Shown piece after piece: positions 34,515-43,537 of a stretch of 64,000 bases of DNA; positions within the stretch are counted from its first letter, which is position 1; each line of letters opens with the position of its first letter. Under the pieces are notes generated by a model. The model had not been told where the DNA came from, did no database searches, and worked only from the letters and a program-made list of their open reading frames with translations. This DNA is from Thermoanaerobaculia bacterium (GTDB lineage: Bacteria > Acidobacteriota > Thermoanaerobaculia > Multivoradales > J023): assembly GCA_030431255.1 (NCBI GenBank), contig JAUIJL010000014.1, positions 62,001 through 126,000 of the forward strand, in the 5' to 3' direction. The position numbers and the translations under genes were made by a program.

Positions 34515-34850
34515 ATGTACGCGATTTCAAACATCATGCTTGTCTCCTGCCTCGTTCTCGGATTCTCCGTGGGGGTTCCGGCATTTCTGAATCAATTTGT
34601 CCGCCTTCTTCGGATTGTTCCTGGCCGAATCGCAATAAGGCGCCTACTTTGGGGGACTCGGGAGATTCCCTGGAAGCAGATTGAATCCATCAAAAGAAGC
34701 TCTTTCGGCACCAGCGTTCTTGAGATTCGTCTGCTCAATCCGCCACTGCTTTCTGTTCATCGAAGCTATTTGCTCATACTCCCGCGAGGCGATGAGCAGC
34801 AAGAAGCAGTACTTTCGACGATGCGACAGCATGGCTTTTCATGCGAATAA
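34515..34850 (+). CDS. Small membrane-anchored protein of the toxin locus
   Basis: The 111-residue protein has one N-terminal membrane helix (ISNIMLVSCLVLGFSVGVPAFL) and a cytoplasmic PH-like part (RRLLWGTREIPWKQIESIKRSSFG), a pattern resembling bacterial PH-domain membrane proteins. A near-identical copy lies at 39239-39607. Accompanying the immunity candidate in both copies suggests a role in the locus, or simply shared flanking sequence. The interval 34,851-35,077 after it has no supported gene. Confidence 0.6.
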   Translation: MYAISNIMLVSCLVLGFSVGVPAFLNQFVRLLRIVPGRIAIRRLLWGTREIPWKQIESIKRSSFGTSVLEIRLLNPPLLSVHRSYLLILPRGDEQQEAVLSTMRQHGFSCE

Positions 34851-35372
34851 GCGGATGTGTGGGTCGGTCTTCTAGAGATTTCGACGCGAATCACAGGCGT
34901 GCGAATGGCTTGGGCTTGAGAGGATTTAATGGGGGTCGGCTGGGACTGACAACAGCTCGCCACTGTTTTCCGAATACCGAGCCTTTCAGTTGATGGATAG
35001 CCGCGTGAAGGCATCCATACTAGCGACGGCACGAGCAGCGTTGGATCTGTGGTCGGATGCCTGACGTCAATTACTTCTGTGCCTCGACGACAACTACACT
35101 TGTGCAATTGTCGTCAGCCTCACCAAACGGCGAGACCGGTTCTTCCGATTGCCTTTTTTCAGGTTTTAATTAAAAAAACCCGCCGGGCCTGTGGGAACTG
35201 TGGGAAACGGGGGCGTCAAAGCCGCAGCCTTGAAAGGCTAAAGAGGATCGCGAGCCAGTCGTCCTTGCAATTGCGAGGCGCTCGCCCCCGTTTTCCAAGC
35301 GGCTGTGGGAAATCGCTCCAAGCGATTTTCCATAGACGCGGCAGTTTCCACAGGCCATAAAGTCGGGGATCT

Positions 35373-36143
35373 TCACTCTTTCGACGTGGATTCGGTCTGA
35401 GACGTGAGATTCCGATTCTTCCGTGCAATTTCAGCGCGATAGCTTTTGCCCGTCAGCTCTAGAATGGTCGAGTGATGGACGACCCGATCGATCGCCGCCG
35501 CGGTGGTCATGGCGTCTTTGAAGATTTTGTCCCAATCCGAAAACACCAAATTGCTCGTGATCATCACGCTCTTGCGTTCATAGCGCTCCGCCAGCAAGGT
35601 AAACAACACCTCCATCTCTTCGCGGTTTTGTTGCACGTAGCCGATGTCGTCCAGGATCAGGGCATCGAAGCGATCGAGCCGTTTGAGGGCTTTGGCTAGC
35701 TCGAGATCACGTTTGGCGATCAGCAGCTGTTGGACCAGATCAAAGACCGGCGTGAACAGCACCCGATAGCCCCGACGGACCAGCTCGTGGCCGACGGCGC
35801 AGATCAAGTGGGTTTTTCCGCGTCCGGGAAGACCGAACGCGAGCAGATTCTCCGCACGCTCGACGAACGCGCCTTCACACAGTGACGGCAGCACCCTGCG
35901 GACTTTCACCGGTAGCGCATCCAGCTCCAAAGTCGCTAAGGTCTTCTCTTTCGGGAGCCGAGATTGTTTGCCCAGCCGCTCGATGCGCCGTCTCCGTCGG
36001 TCCTCGAGCTCGGCTTCGGCGAGATGCTGCAGATAGTCTCGGAACCCCCAGCCGTCACGCTCTCCTTGGTCGGCGAGCTCGTCGAAGGTCTCGACGAAAG
36101 TGGGTAGCCTCAGCTCTCTGAGGAGTAGCCCCAGACCGTTCAT
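35373..36143 (-). CDS. istB: IS21 helper ATPase IstB
   Basis: This 256-residue AAA+ ATPase assists IS21 transposase by remodelling target DNA (family knowledge). Walker A GLPGRGKT lies at 104-111 and Walker B ALILDDIG near 160. The N-terminal LRLPTFVETFDELADQ and C-terminal ILELTGKSYR are typical of IstB. The gene overlaps istA by ATGA. Full length and apparently intact. Confidence 0.93.
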   Translation of the reverse strand: MNGLGLLLRELRLPTFVETFDELADQGERDGWGFRDYLQHLAEAELEDRRRRRIERLGKQSRLPKEKTLATLELDALPVKVRRVLPSLCEGAFVERAENLLAFGLPGRGKTHLICAVGHELVRRGYRVLFTPVFDLVQQLLIAKRDLELAKALKRLDRFDALILDDIGYVQQNREEMEVLFTLLAERYERKSVMITSNLVFSDWDKIFKDAMTTAAAIDRVVHHSTILELTGKSYRAEIARKNRNLTSQTESTSKE

Positions 36144-37404
36144 GAGACCTCCGAGGCCAACAATTGGTCGTAGTCGGAAAAATCAAAGGGGGGCAGATCG
36201 ATCTCTGGGACTTCCGGTTCTTGGTGCAGCGAGAGCACTCGCTTGACCCGCTCGCAGTCGGGCCTTTCCGCCGAATCCAAGAGCAGCTCCACCGCTGCGT
36301 TGACGTCCGATTCCAGGGTGGTGGCGGCGAGATACAGAATTCTCAGATACTCCAAATCCGCCGAGCGCTCACACAGGGTTTCGTGTAAGCGGTCATAGGC
36401 ACGACGAAATTGCAGGGTCGGAAAAAGATCCTTCTTGAAACGATAACGGGTCAACGCGCCGGGTTTCTTGATCAAGGAATGGATCACGTGACGATAGTCG
36501 ATACGGTGACCGTCGTGACCCGAAAGACGCTCCAAGGTCACCTGGAGCCGACCGCCGTGCATCACCTCGAGGCGATCGCAGTAGATGCGGACCCGGACAT
36601 GCTCGCCGATCAAGCGTGAGGGTACGGAGTATGAATTGCGCTTGATCCGAATCGTGCTCCAGCTCGTCACCCGTACCGTTTCTTCGTCGTAATCCAGCAA
36701 GCGATCCACTGACAGCGGCCTCATCGCGTCGAGATCTTCCTTCACTCGCTTGCGGCGGCCCTGGTTCGCGCGTCCCAGCATCTGATGGAGCCACTTTTCA
36801 TAGGCCTCCCGATGCTCGAAATCGCGCGAGCCGCGGAGCAAAAGCTGTTGCTCCAAACGGCGCTTCAGAGAGCCGTTGAGCGATTCCACATCGCCGTTTT
36901 GCTCCTTTTCGCCGATCCCTATGGTTCGGGCGATCATCCCCAGGCGTCGAATCAGCGCCTCATAATTCTCGTTGAATTCGCGTTTGGAGCCGACTCGGTG
37001 GGTCGCCGCCGTCGAATTGTCCGTCTGATGGTAGTCCGGCACCTTGCCCAGGCGGAACAGTGCGTTCTGCAACCCCTGGCGCAGCGCCTCGAACGACTCA
37101 CTGTGGCAAGGCGTCGCCCACTGCCAGTTCGAGTACGGCAATACCGAATGACACAGCATGTGATCGAAGGGCTCGCCGGTTCGGCATGTAAGTGCTCGAC
37201 GATCCAGTCCCAATCCTGCTCGAAAGGGTCCTTGCGAGTCCGCCAAGTACGGGCGGTCTTCTTTTCCGAGGGCAAAACACCTTCCTTGATGTATTTCCTC
37301 GCCGTATTTCGATGCATTCCGGAACGCATCGCGGCAACTCCTATGCGGCCGTCCTTCTCATAGCTTTCCATCAGCTTCCTCACCTGTGCGTCCGTCGTAA
37401 CCAA
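36140..37404 (-). pseudogene. istA: IS21 transposase IstA, internally deleted and frameshifted
   Basis: The N-terminal part (37404 down to about 37,200) reads QVRKLMESYEKDGRIGVAAM, the IstA helix-turn-helix. The frame then jumps: the C-terminal part begins at LCHSVLPYSNWQWATPCHSE and includes HQTDNSTAA (second catalytic Asp) and EKEQNGDVESLNGSLKRRL (catalytic Glu), then runs to the stop at 36140. The region between, which normally carries the first catalytic Asp, is missing, so the protein should be inactive. A usual IstA is about 500 residues; here about 420 remain in two frames. Confidence 0.8.
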
Positions 37405-37510
37405 CCCTTGCTCCTCTCGATAAGAGGATCAATCCGTGGTTTCGGCGGTGGGGTTTCATGCACAGATGTAATTGTCGTCACCGCACAGGTTTAATTGTCG
37501 CTGAGCACAA

Positions 37511-38717
37511 TGTGGTGTATCCAGCGGTGGAAATGTTTATAACCTGCGAATCACCGTCTGTGACGATATCTCCGATTGCGAAAAAGTGGTCCACACCACC
37601 GTCGACCTCACCGCGCCGTCCATCACCCGCGCGGTCTGCCCACCTCCACCGGAGAAGAACGACTGCGATGATTGCAACTGCGAGTCCACGGGCGCCGGTC
37701 CGGGCAGTGGTGCGGCTCCGCCATTCGGCGGTGGCGCTAGCTCAGGTGGCGGCGCCACCGGCCCGGGCACGGTGTGGTTTTACAAAGCGGGCGGCATCGG
37801 ACGACCGAATCAGCCGGGTAGCGACGTGTGGGATCACGGCAGATATTGGTCTCACTCCTACGGCCAACGCATTATTCAGGATGCGGATCCGGACATCGTG
37901 CATCTGATCACCGAACGGGCGGTCTACCGCACCTACACCGACACCAATTCCGACGACCTCTACGACGAGGTGGACCCGGCCTCGGAATATCGCATCCTTG
38001 AGAAGACTCTCAACGGCTGGACCCTCACCGATCTCGACGGAACCGTCACTCTCTTCAACATCACCGGTCGCTGGCTCTCCACCACTGATCGTTACGGCAA
38101 CGCCAAAACCGCTACTTATTCCGGCCCCGATCTCCAATCCGTATCCATGCCCGACGGTCGACGCGAAGACTTCACCTACCTCGGCGGCAAGATCCGCACC
38201 ATCACCGAAGTCGGTGTCGACGGCATCACCGCCCGGACCTGGACCTATACTTGGACCGGTGACGACCTCACGCGCATCGACCGCCCCGACGGCACCGCAC
38301 TGAGCTATCTCTACGATGATCCGAGCCATCCGGGCTACCTGACCCAAATCACCCTCATCGGCATGGACGGCACCAGCGAGCGCATCACCGCTGCTTTTGA
38401 ATACGACGCTCAGGGCAATACCACCAAAATGTGGCGAGGCGCCGCGAGCTCTTTGCCAATCGGACAATCGGACGGTGCAGTGCAAGTATAAAGAGAAGGG
38501 TAAATGCAGATCGACTGTTGATGAGCTTGGCAAACGATTCATAGCCTGTGGCTGGGCCATCCCTCTGGGCCGTACCATTCGCCTATGCCCAGACGGTTTG
38601 CGCGAAACCCCGTCCTGCGGACCTCTCGGCTGTACGCTCGCCCATGAGATGACCCATCAGCTTGGATATCCGGGTGAGAAAAGACCCCAAGCTGTCGAAG
38701 AATGTTTGGGTTGCTAG
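37511..38717 (+). pseudogene. Second RHS toxin copy: N-terminal fragment joined out of frame to zincin tip
   Basis: From 37511 the sequence follows the first RHS gene from residue about 150 (CGVSSGGNVYNL) through TTKMWRGA at about 38,450. It then switches, out of frame, to the tip region (RALCQSDNRTVQCKYKEKG...HEMTH...CLGC) ending at 38717. About 3 kb of repeats present in the first copy are lost. The 5' part is missing because the IS element borders it at 37,509. The tip differs from copy one at several positions (PDGLRETPSCGPLG versus PALLEGGVCGPIG). It is an orphan toxin tip with no promoter or shell of its own. Confidence 0.8.
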
Positions 38718-38731
38718 GGGAAAAGGAATTG

Positions 38732-39192
38732 ATGCGAAAGCTCTCAGTGTTGGAATTCTTGTCATCCTCTGCTGCCTTTCGGTGGAATCTGCTTTGGCCT
38801 CCAAAAAAGGGAGAAGCCTGGACGCAGAAGAGATCGCCACTACGTGGATCGGTCTTGGCCAAGGCGAAACTGCCGCTTACCGCCTGCAGCTCGACTCCAA
38901 TGGGCGGGGCATTGCAGCCATCGCAAGCAAGCGAGATGAGCCTCCTTTAGTTTTTCGGCTCGTTTCTTGGACCTACAACAACGGCAAGATCCGAATCGTT
39001 GGCGAGCCTGTCGTGCTCGGTGACGACAGCTACTCGCCCACATTTACGGGGAAAGTGGTGGGGACTCGACTGAAACTGATCGACACAGGCCAATCCTGGA
39101 AAGTCGATGTTGAGCTCCGGCGCGAATCAGAGATGCTCGATTGGCTTGGACGTCTCCAACAGGCGATGGCGCCTCTTGGGAACGAGAAGTAG
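38732..39192 (+). pseudogene. Second immunity candidate, apparent single-base frameshift at N-terminus
   Basis: The homologous body reads LSVGILVILCCLSVESALASKKG and continues to RRESEMLDWLGRLQQAMAP. An ATG at 38732, 14 bp after the toxin-tip stop and behind AAAAGGA, matches the start in copy one but is one base out of frame. Losing one base after about the third codon explains this. An in-frame ATG exists at 38662 within the toxin tip and could give a longer product without a clean signal peptide. Confidence 0.55.
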
Positions 39193-39238
39193 GTCGAGTC
39201 TGGCGATCTGTAAAGCGTTTCGAATTGGGTGCAGGTGA

Positions 39239-39607
39239 ATGTACGCGATTTCAAACATCATGCTTGTCTCCTGCCTCGTTCTCGGATTCTCCGTGGCGGT
39301 TCCGGCATTTTTGAATCAATTTGTCCGCCTTCTTCGGATTGTTCCTGGCCGAATCGCAATAAGGCGCTTACTCTGGGGGACTCGGGAGATTCCCTGGAAG
39401 CAGATTGAATCCATCAAAAGAAGCTCTTTCGGCACCCGAGTTCTTGAAATCCGTCTGCTCAGTTCGCCACTGCTTTCTGTTCATCGAAGCTATTTGCTCA
39501 TACTCCCGCGAGGCGCTGAGCAGCAAGAAATAGTACTTTCGACGCTGCGACAGCATGGCTTTGGTTGCGGATCGAGCGCATTCCCGACCTCGGTCGGTGG
39601 AGCGTAA
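39239..39607 (+). CDS. Second copy of the small membrane protein
   Basis: 122 residues, nearly identical to the 34515-34850 product through LRQHGF, with the same single N-terminal helix. After that, the sequence changes (GCGSSAFPTSVGGA), so the end of the duplicated block lies within this gene near 39,565 and the native C-terminus was replaced. Confidence 0.6.
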   Translation: MYAISNIMLVSCLVLGFSVAVPAFLNQFVRLLRIVPGRIAIRRLLWGTREIPWKQIESIKRSSFGTRVLEIRLLSSPLLSVHRSYLLILPRGAEQQEIVLSTLRQHGFGCGSSAFPTSVGGA

Positions 39608-39864
39608 ACGAGTGCCTTTCGCTTCCCTCGAAATGGACGCGGCTTCGGTGGCTATGACGACCATCGCCAAACTCGGTCGTGTGAGCCGGTCGTCCCTGCG
39701 CAGCTTTCCCACCGCCGAGGCGCAGTGAGTGAAGGGTTTCGACGTGGTGCGGCGGGCGAAGGCCTCGGAGTGACCCCTGTAAATCCGCGACGACCTTTCC
39801 ACCGTCGGCGAGATCTCGGCCAGAGCGCAGCACATGTGCTTTCGAGGACGTTGGTCAGCGAGCC

Positions 39865-40061
39865 CGGTTCTTCGCCCTGCAAGCCGAGGCCTACCTCGAA
39901 GCCTCCGAAACCGCCCTGCGGGACGGCTTGGTCCAACGCTCCCAAGTCCTGCTTTTCGAAACGCCCGACGGTGAGCAAGTCATCGGCGAACGGCTCAGCC
40001 AACATCCCGGCGCGCGTCTCGCCTTCGGTCAGCTGGCCAAATACCTCGGCGCCGGCGCGGC
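39865..40061 (+). pseudogene. Fragment of a phage small-terminase-like gene
   Basis: The translation RFFALQAEAYLEASETALRD and the following RSQVLLFETPDGEQVIGERL, QHPGARLAFGQLAKYLGAG match residues about 150-215 of the gene at 384-1154, with a few substitutions. Neither the zinc-finger N-terminus nor the C-terminus is present. The substitutions show it derives from a related but different phage. The remaining DNA between 39,608 and 40,315 has no gene I can support. Confidence 0.75.
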
Positions 40062-40315
40062 GGTGAGCTCGACACGCTGGCCTTCCGCCGTCGCTGATCG
40101 AGAACTTTGAGGGACCAATTGGAGTCGGAGCGGTCTCAATAGGCCGATCGAAGCATCACAGGCGGTGTAGGTTTGCCGCATTCGAGCTCTTGTGACCTTT
40201 AGAACTAACCCGCGGCTCGTGCGACCGCATCAAAAGGATGTGTGGTCCGATTTCGAGTCGGCTTGCGCCCCGTGAGCCCGATGCAAAAGCACTAAACCTC
40301 TGCTGAGGAGAGTCC

Positions 40316-41644
40316 ATGTTCCCCGAACGAGCCCCCAGCTTCGAGCACGTGATGTTGAAAGTCCTCGCCATGGTCGCCTTCGCTGTCGCAAGCTCGCTGA
40401 TGCTCGCCCGAGCGGCGGAGTCCCAGCCTACTGTGTTGCCCGTTGGTGACGAGATGCAAGTCAACACTTACACGACCGGTGACCAAGATCTGCCGGCGAT
40501 TGCCGGTGACGACGACGGTAATTTCGTGGTTGTTTGGCAGAGCGATGGCGCGGATGACGCGGCGGTGCAGAGCGCGTTGGCGCAGCGTTTCGATTCGGCG
40601 GGCGACGCCGTGGCGTCTGAATTTCGGGCCAGTCTCAGCACGACCGGCAACAACTCCAATCCCGAGGTCGCCATGGGGCCGAGCGGAGAATTCGCCATCG
40701 TCTGGAACGGCCCGAACTTTGGCGGTGATCTGGTCGCCGGACGGCTTTATGCCTCTGACGGCAGCTCCGATAGCGGAGTGTTCGCTGTCTCCCAACTCAC
40801 TATCGACGATCCGGGGCCGCCCTCGATTGCCTTTCTCCCGGACGGTGGTTTCGTCGTGAGCTGGGCTTCCAGCAATGAGCCGCCGGGCGGCCGCGAGGTC
40901 CTCGCTCGGCGTTTTGACTCCTCGGGAACGGGCGTCGGCAACCCTTTCCAGGTCAATAGCTATACCACCGGCGACCAGGAGGCTCCGCGCATCGCAGCCG
41001 ATGACGCCGGCGAGTTTGTGATCGTTTACGAGAGCGCCGGATTCACCGGCGAAACCTACCGCTCGATCATCGCCCAACGTTTCGACTCGACAGGCACGGC
41101 GATCGGCGACGAGCTCCTGCTGGCCGCTTCCGATTCCGGCGACTCTCGCGATCCCGATGTGGACACCCTCAGCGACGGTTTCGTCGTCGTCTGGTCCGGG
41201 CCGGGTGTTGTCGGTGATTTTCTCGCCCTGCGTGCGTTCGACTCGAGCGGTACGCCCCTGGGCAGCTTGCAGTTACCCGACGGCACTATCAGCAGCGCCC
41301 TGAATCCGCGCGTCGCCGCGGATGCCCAAGGCCGGGTGATCGTCACTTGGTCCGGCGACTCGGACGGCGATCTGGCCAGCATCCGTGCTCAGGCCTACGC
41401 TCCCCTGGAGGACGGCGCACTGCTGAGACCCGTGCCCCAGATCAACGTCGTCACCACTGGCGATCAGGTGCAGCCGACCATCGCCGCCGCCGGCGACGGT
41501 TTCGTTGTCGCCTGGAGCTCGGAGATGTCCACCGGCTCAGATCAGGATCTCACCAGCATCCAGCGGCGGGCCGCCGTGATCCCTCTCTTTGCCGATAATT
41601 TCGAAAGCCAGACCCTCGACGCCTGGTCCTCGAGCGTGCCGTGA
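40316..41644 (+). CDS. Secreted repeat protein with C-terminal NFES..W motif
   Basis: The 442-residue protein has a signal peptide (LAMVAFAVASSLMLARAAES) and about six repeats with NTYTTGDQDLPAIAGDDDGNF, VVVWQSDG, and RFDSAG elements, giving a likely beta-propeller. It ends in LFADNFESQTLDAWSSSVP, a form of the DGFESGD..W terminus seen in other proteins here. Function unknown; an extracellular location is inferred. A perfect palindrome follows the stop. Confidence 0.7.
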   Translation: MFPERAPSFEHVMLKVLAMVAFAVASSLMLARAAESQPTVLPVGDEMQVNTYTTGDQDLPAIAGDDDGNFVVVWQSDGADDAAVQSALAQRFDSAGDAVASEFRASLSTTGNNSNPEVAMGPSGEFAIVWNGPNFGGDLVAGRLYASDGSSDSGVFAVSQLTIDDPGPPSIAFLPDGGFVVSWASSNEPPGGREVLARRFDSSGTGVGNPFQVNSYTTGDQEAPRIAADDAGEFVIVYESAGFTGETYRSIIAQRFDSTGTAIGDELLLAASDSGDSRDPDVDTLSDGFVVVWSGPGVVGDFLALRAFDSSGTPLGSLQLPDGTISSALNPRVAADAQGRVIVTWSGDSDGDLASIRAQAYAPLEDGALLRPVPQINVVTTGDQVQPTIAAAGDGFVVAWSSEMSTGSDQDLTSIQRRAAVIPLFADNFESQTLDAWSSSVP

Positions 41645-41659
41645 GCTAATCCGGAATGA

Positions 41660-41681
41660 AGGTGAACCGATCGGTTCACCT
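41660..41681 (+). terminator. 22-bp perfect palindrome after the repeat protein
   Basis: AGGTGAACCGA is followed immediately by its reverse complement, 16 bp after the stop codon. There is no T tract, so it is a terminator-like or mRNA-stabilising hairpin rather than a clear intrinsic terminator. Confidence 0.45.
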
Positions 41682-41882
41682 GCCTGCAACCAAATCGTTC
41701 ACATGTGGGCCCCGCGTCGATGAATCTCTTCCATTCGACGCCGGAAGGAGGGCCTTTTCTCAAACCGTGCATGCCGGCACGTCGCTTGCTCTACCTCCAT
41801 GTATCGACAACATACGCCTCGCGGAATCTCTGCGAAGCCACACATTCAAGGCCGCCCATCGCGGCCACTGGAGGAGCAATCG

Positions 41883-42140
41883 ATGATCATCAACAACATT
41901 AACGGCGGCGACATGACTTGGGTGCAACACGGCTCCGGGACGTCTCAGACCCTTCAAGGTGAGCTGGCCGGTGGTGAGTACAGCGCGCCTTTCAAACCGG
42001 TGGGCGGCTCGCCCTATAAAGTCGAGCTCAAGGTCTCGAACGGCTTCACGACCGAGGTCGATTCCCCCGACACCTTGATCTCCTTCTACAACACGGGATC
42101 TTCCACCAAGCCCCTCAATACCCCCGTCGAGGTGAAGTGA
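41883..42140 (+). CDS. 85-residue hypothetical protein next to a glycosyltransferase
   Basis: ATG 41883 has a GGAGGAG site 7 bases upstream; an in-frame extension lacks this. The product is small, hydrophilic, Gly/Ser/Thr-rich and beta-like (MIINNINGGDMTWVQHGSG; SFYNTGSSTKPLNTP) with no Cys, signal or membrane helix. It is followed after 59 bp by a TPR-glycosyltransferase, which suggests the pair is functionally linked, possibly as substrate and enzyme. No family recognised. Confidence 0.6.
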   Translation: MIINNINGGDMTWVQHGSGTSQTLQGELAGGEYSAPFKPVGGSPYKVELKVSNGFTTEVDSPDTLISFYNTGSSTKPLNTPVEVK

Positions 42141-42199
42141 TTGCTTCGGCTCCGGGTCGAAGCCCGACCTGGAGCCGTTTCTTTTCTTGAGGTGCCGAC

Positions 42200-43378
42200 A
42201 TGCACAGCGTGCTCCCTAGAGATCCGTCCGCCGAGAGTCACCAGGCCTTGGAACAGGCCAACGCCCTCAGCCGGGAAGGGCGGCTCGAAGCAGCCCTGGA
42301 GCTCTACGGCCGTGCCGCGTCCGGCGCTCCGCAGTGGCATCTGCCCCATTTCAATGCCGGAATCCTCCTGCTGCGCTTGGGTCGCGACGAGGAAGCGATG
42401 CTCGCGCTGCTCCGGTCCGTGGACCGCAAACCGGATTGTTGGAAGTCTCAATTCAATCTTGCTCTGCTCTATCTTCGACACGGTCGCTTCGCCGAGGGTT
42501 GGCGTCGCTACGATTGGCGTTTCCAGGCCGGTGGCCACCCGGCGGTTCGGACGGGTCGCCAACAGCCGCTTTGGGACGGTCGACGGCTCGACGGTGAAAC
42601 GGTATTGCTCTGCGCCGAGCAGGGGCTCGGTGATGTGATCCAATTCCTACGGTTCGCCCCCGCGGTTCAGAGCCGGGGGGCTCGCCTGCTTCTGGAATGC
42701 CCAGCCCCCTTGCGGACCTTGGTCGAGGATTTGCCTTTTCTGGCGGGCACAGTAGATCCGACGGAAACCTGTAACGAGGCCCACTACCAATTTCCCTTGA
42801 TGAGCGTGCCTCGGCTCTTGGCAGAACGCTTCGAGCCCAGCCCGTTGCCGTTCCCTTACCTGAAAGCTCCGCCACCGACCGCCGGCTCGGCTCATCCTCT
42901 CCTCGCCCTTGGCGATCGAAAAATCGGCATCGTCTGGACCGGCGACCCCGACAATCCTTTCAATCCGATCCGTTCGTGCCGACCCGAGGATTTCCATCCT
43001 CTCACCCGGATTCCCAAAACGCGGCTCTACAGCCTGCAGTACCAGGACGGGGGGATCTCCCCAGAGGCGCTCTCCGGAAAAGGTATCGCATCCCTCGGCT
43101 CCGCCCTGGGCGACTTCGCCCAAACCGCGGCCCTGCTCCACGAGCTCGACCTCGTCATCACCGTCGATACGGCGCTCGCCCACCTCGCCGGAGCCTTGGG
43201 ACGGGAAACCTGGCTCTTGCTTTCCAGTCCTTGCGATTGGCGATGGTCCGTCGAGGGCAGCACGACCCCTTGGTATCCCAACCTGAGGCTCTTTCGACAA
43301 GAGCGCTCCGGGGATTGGGCAGAGCTCTTCGAGCGCGTCGCCCGAGCACTGGCCCATGGAGACGACGTGAGCCGCTGA
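42200..43378 (+). CDS. TPR protein with GT9-like glycosyltransferase domain
   Basis: Residues 1-110 are three TPR repeats (ALSREGRLEAALELYGRAAS; FNLALLYLRHGRFAEGWRRYDWRF). Residues 115-390 look like a GT-B fold related to heptosyltransferase family 9: LLCAEQGLGDVIQFLRFAP near 135, GIVWTGDPDNP near 238, and LDLVITVDTALAHLAGALG near 315, the nucleotide-sugar side. Such proteins usually add sugars to proteins or surface glycans. GAGGTG precedes ATG. The small gene upstream is a candidate substrate. Confidence 0.75.
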   Translation: MHSVLPRDPSAESHQALEQANALSREGRLEAALELYGRAASGAPQWHLPHFNAGILLLRLGRDEEAMLALLRSVDRKPDCWKSQFNLALLYLRHGRFAEGWRRYDWRFQAGGHPAVRTGRQQPLWDGRRLDGETVLLCAEQGLGDVIQFLRFAPAVQSRGARLLLECPAPLRTLVEDLPFLAGTVDPTETCNEAHYQFPLMSVPRLLAERFEPSPLPFPYLKAPPPTAGSAHPLLALGDRKIGIVWTGDPDNPFNPIRSCRPEDFHPLTRIPKTRLYSLQYQDGGISPEALSGKGIASLGSALGDFAQTAALLHELDLVITVDTALAHLAGALGRETWLLLSSPCDWRWSVEGSTTPWYPNLRLFRQERSGDWAELFERVARALAHGDDVSR

Positions 43379-43537
43379 GACTCCGTCGGGCATCCTTTCT
43401 GTCTCGGTTCCGGATTGGAGCCGAGACATTAGCTTTTTCGGGCTTTTGGGGCCGAGAAGCTCGTCCCGAAGGTGGTATCGTTTTTTCGCCGGAAGGGACG
43501 GATTGCCGGCGAAAACGGACGATACTCTGGAGGAGAC

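Larger units (their letters stand above)
35078..37509 (-). mobile_element. IS21-family insertion sequence, defective
   Basis: The element carries istA and istB on the minus strand. The left end starts TGTGCCTCGACGACAACTAC and the right end, read inward, TGTGCTCAGCGACAATTAAA: related imperfect inverted ends with internal GACGACAATT-like repeats, as in IS21. The flanking bases (left ACTTC, right ATGTG) do not form a target duplication. The interval 35,078-35,372 holds inverted repeats (GGAAACGGGGGCG and its near complement). istA is internally deleted, so the element is not autonomous. Confidence 0.75.
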
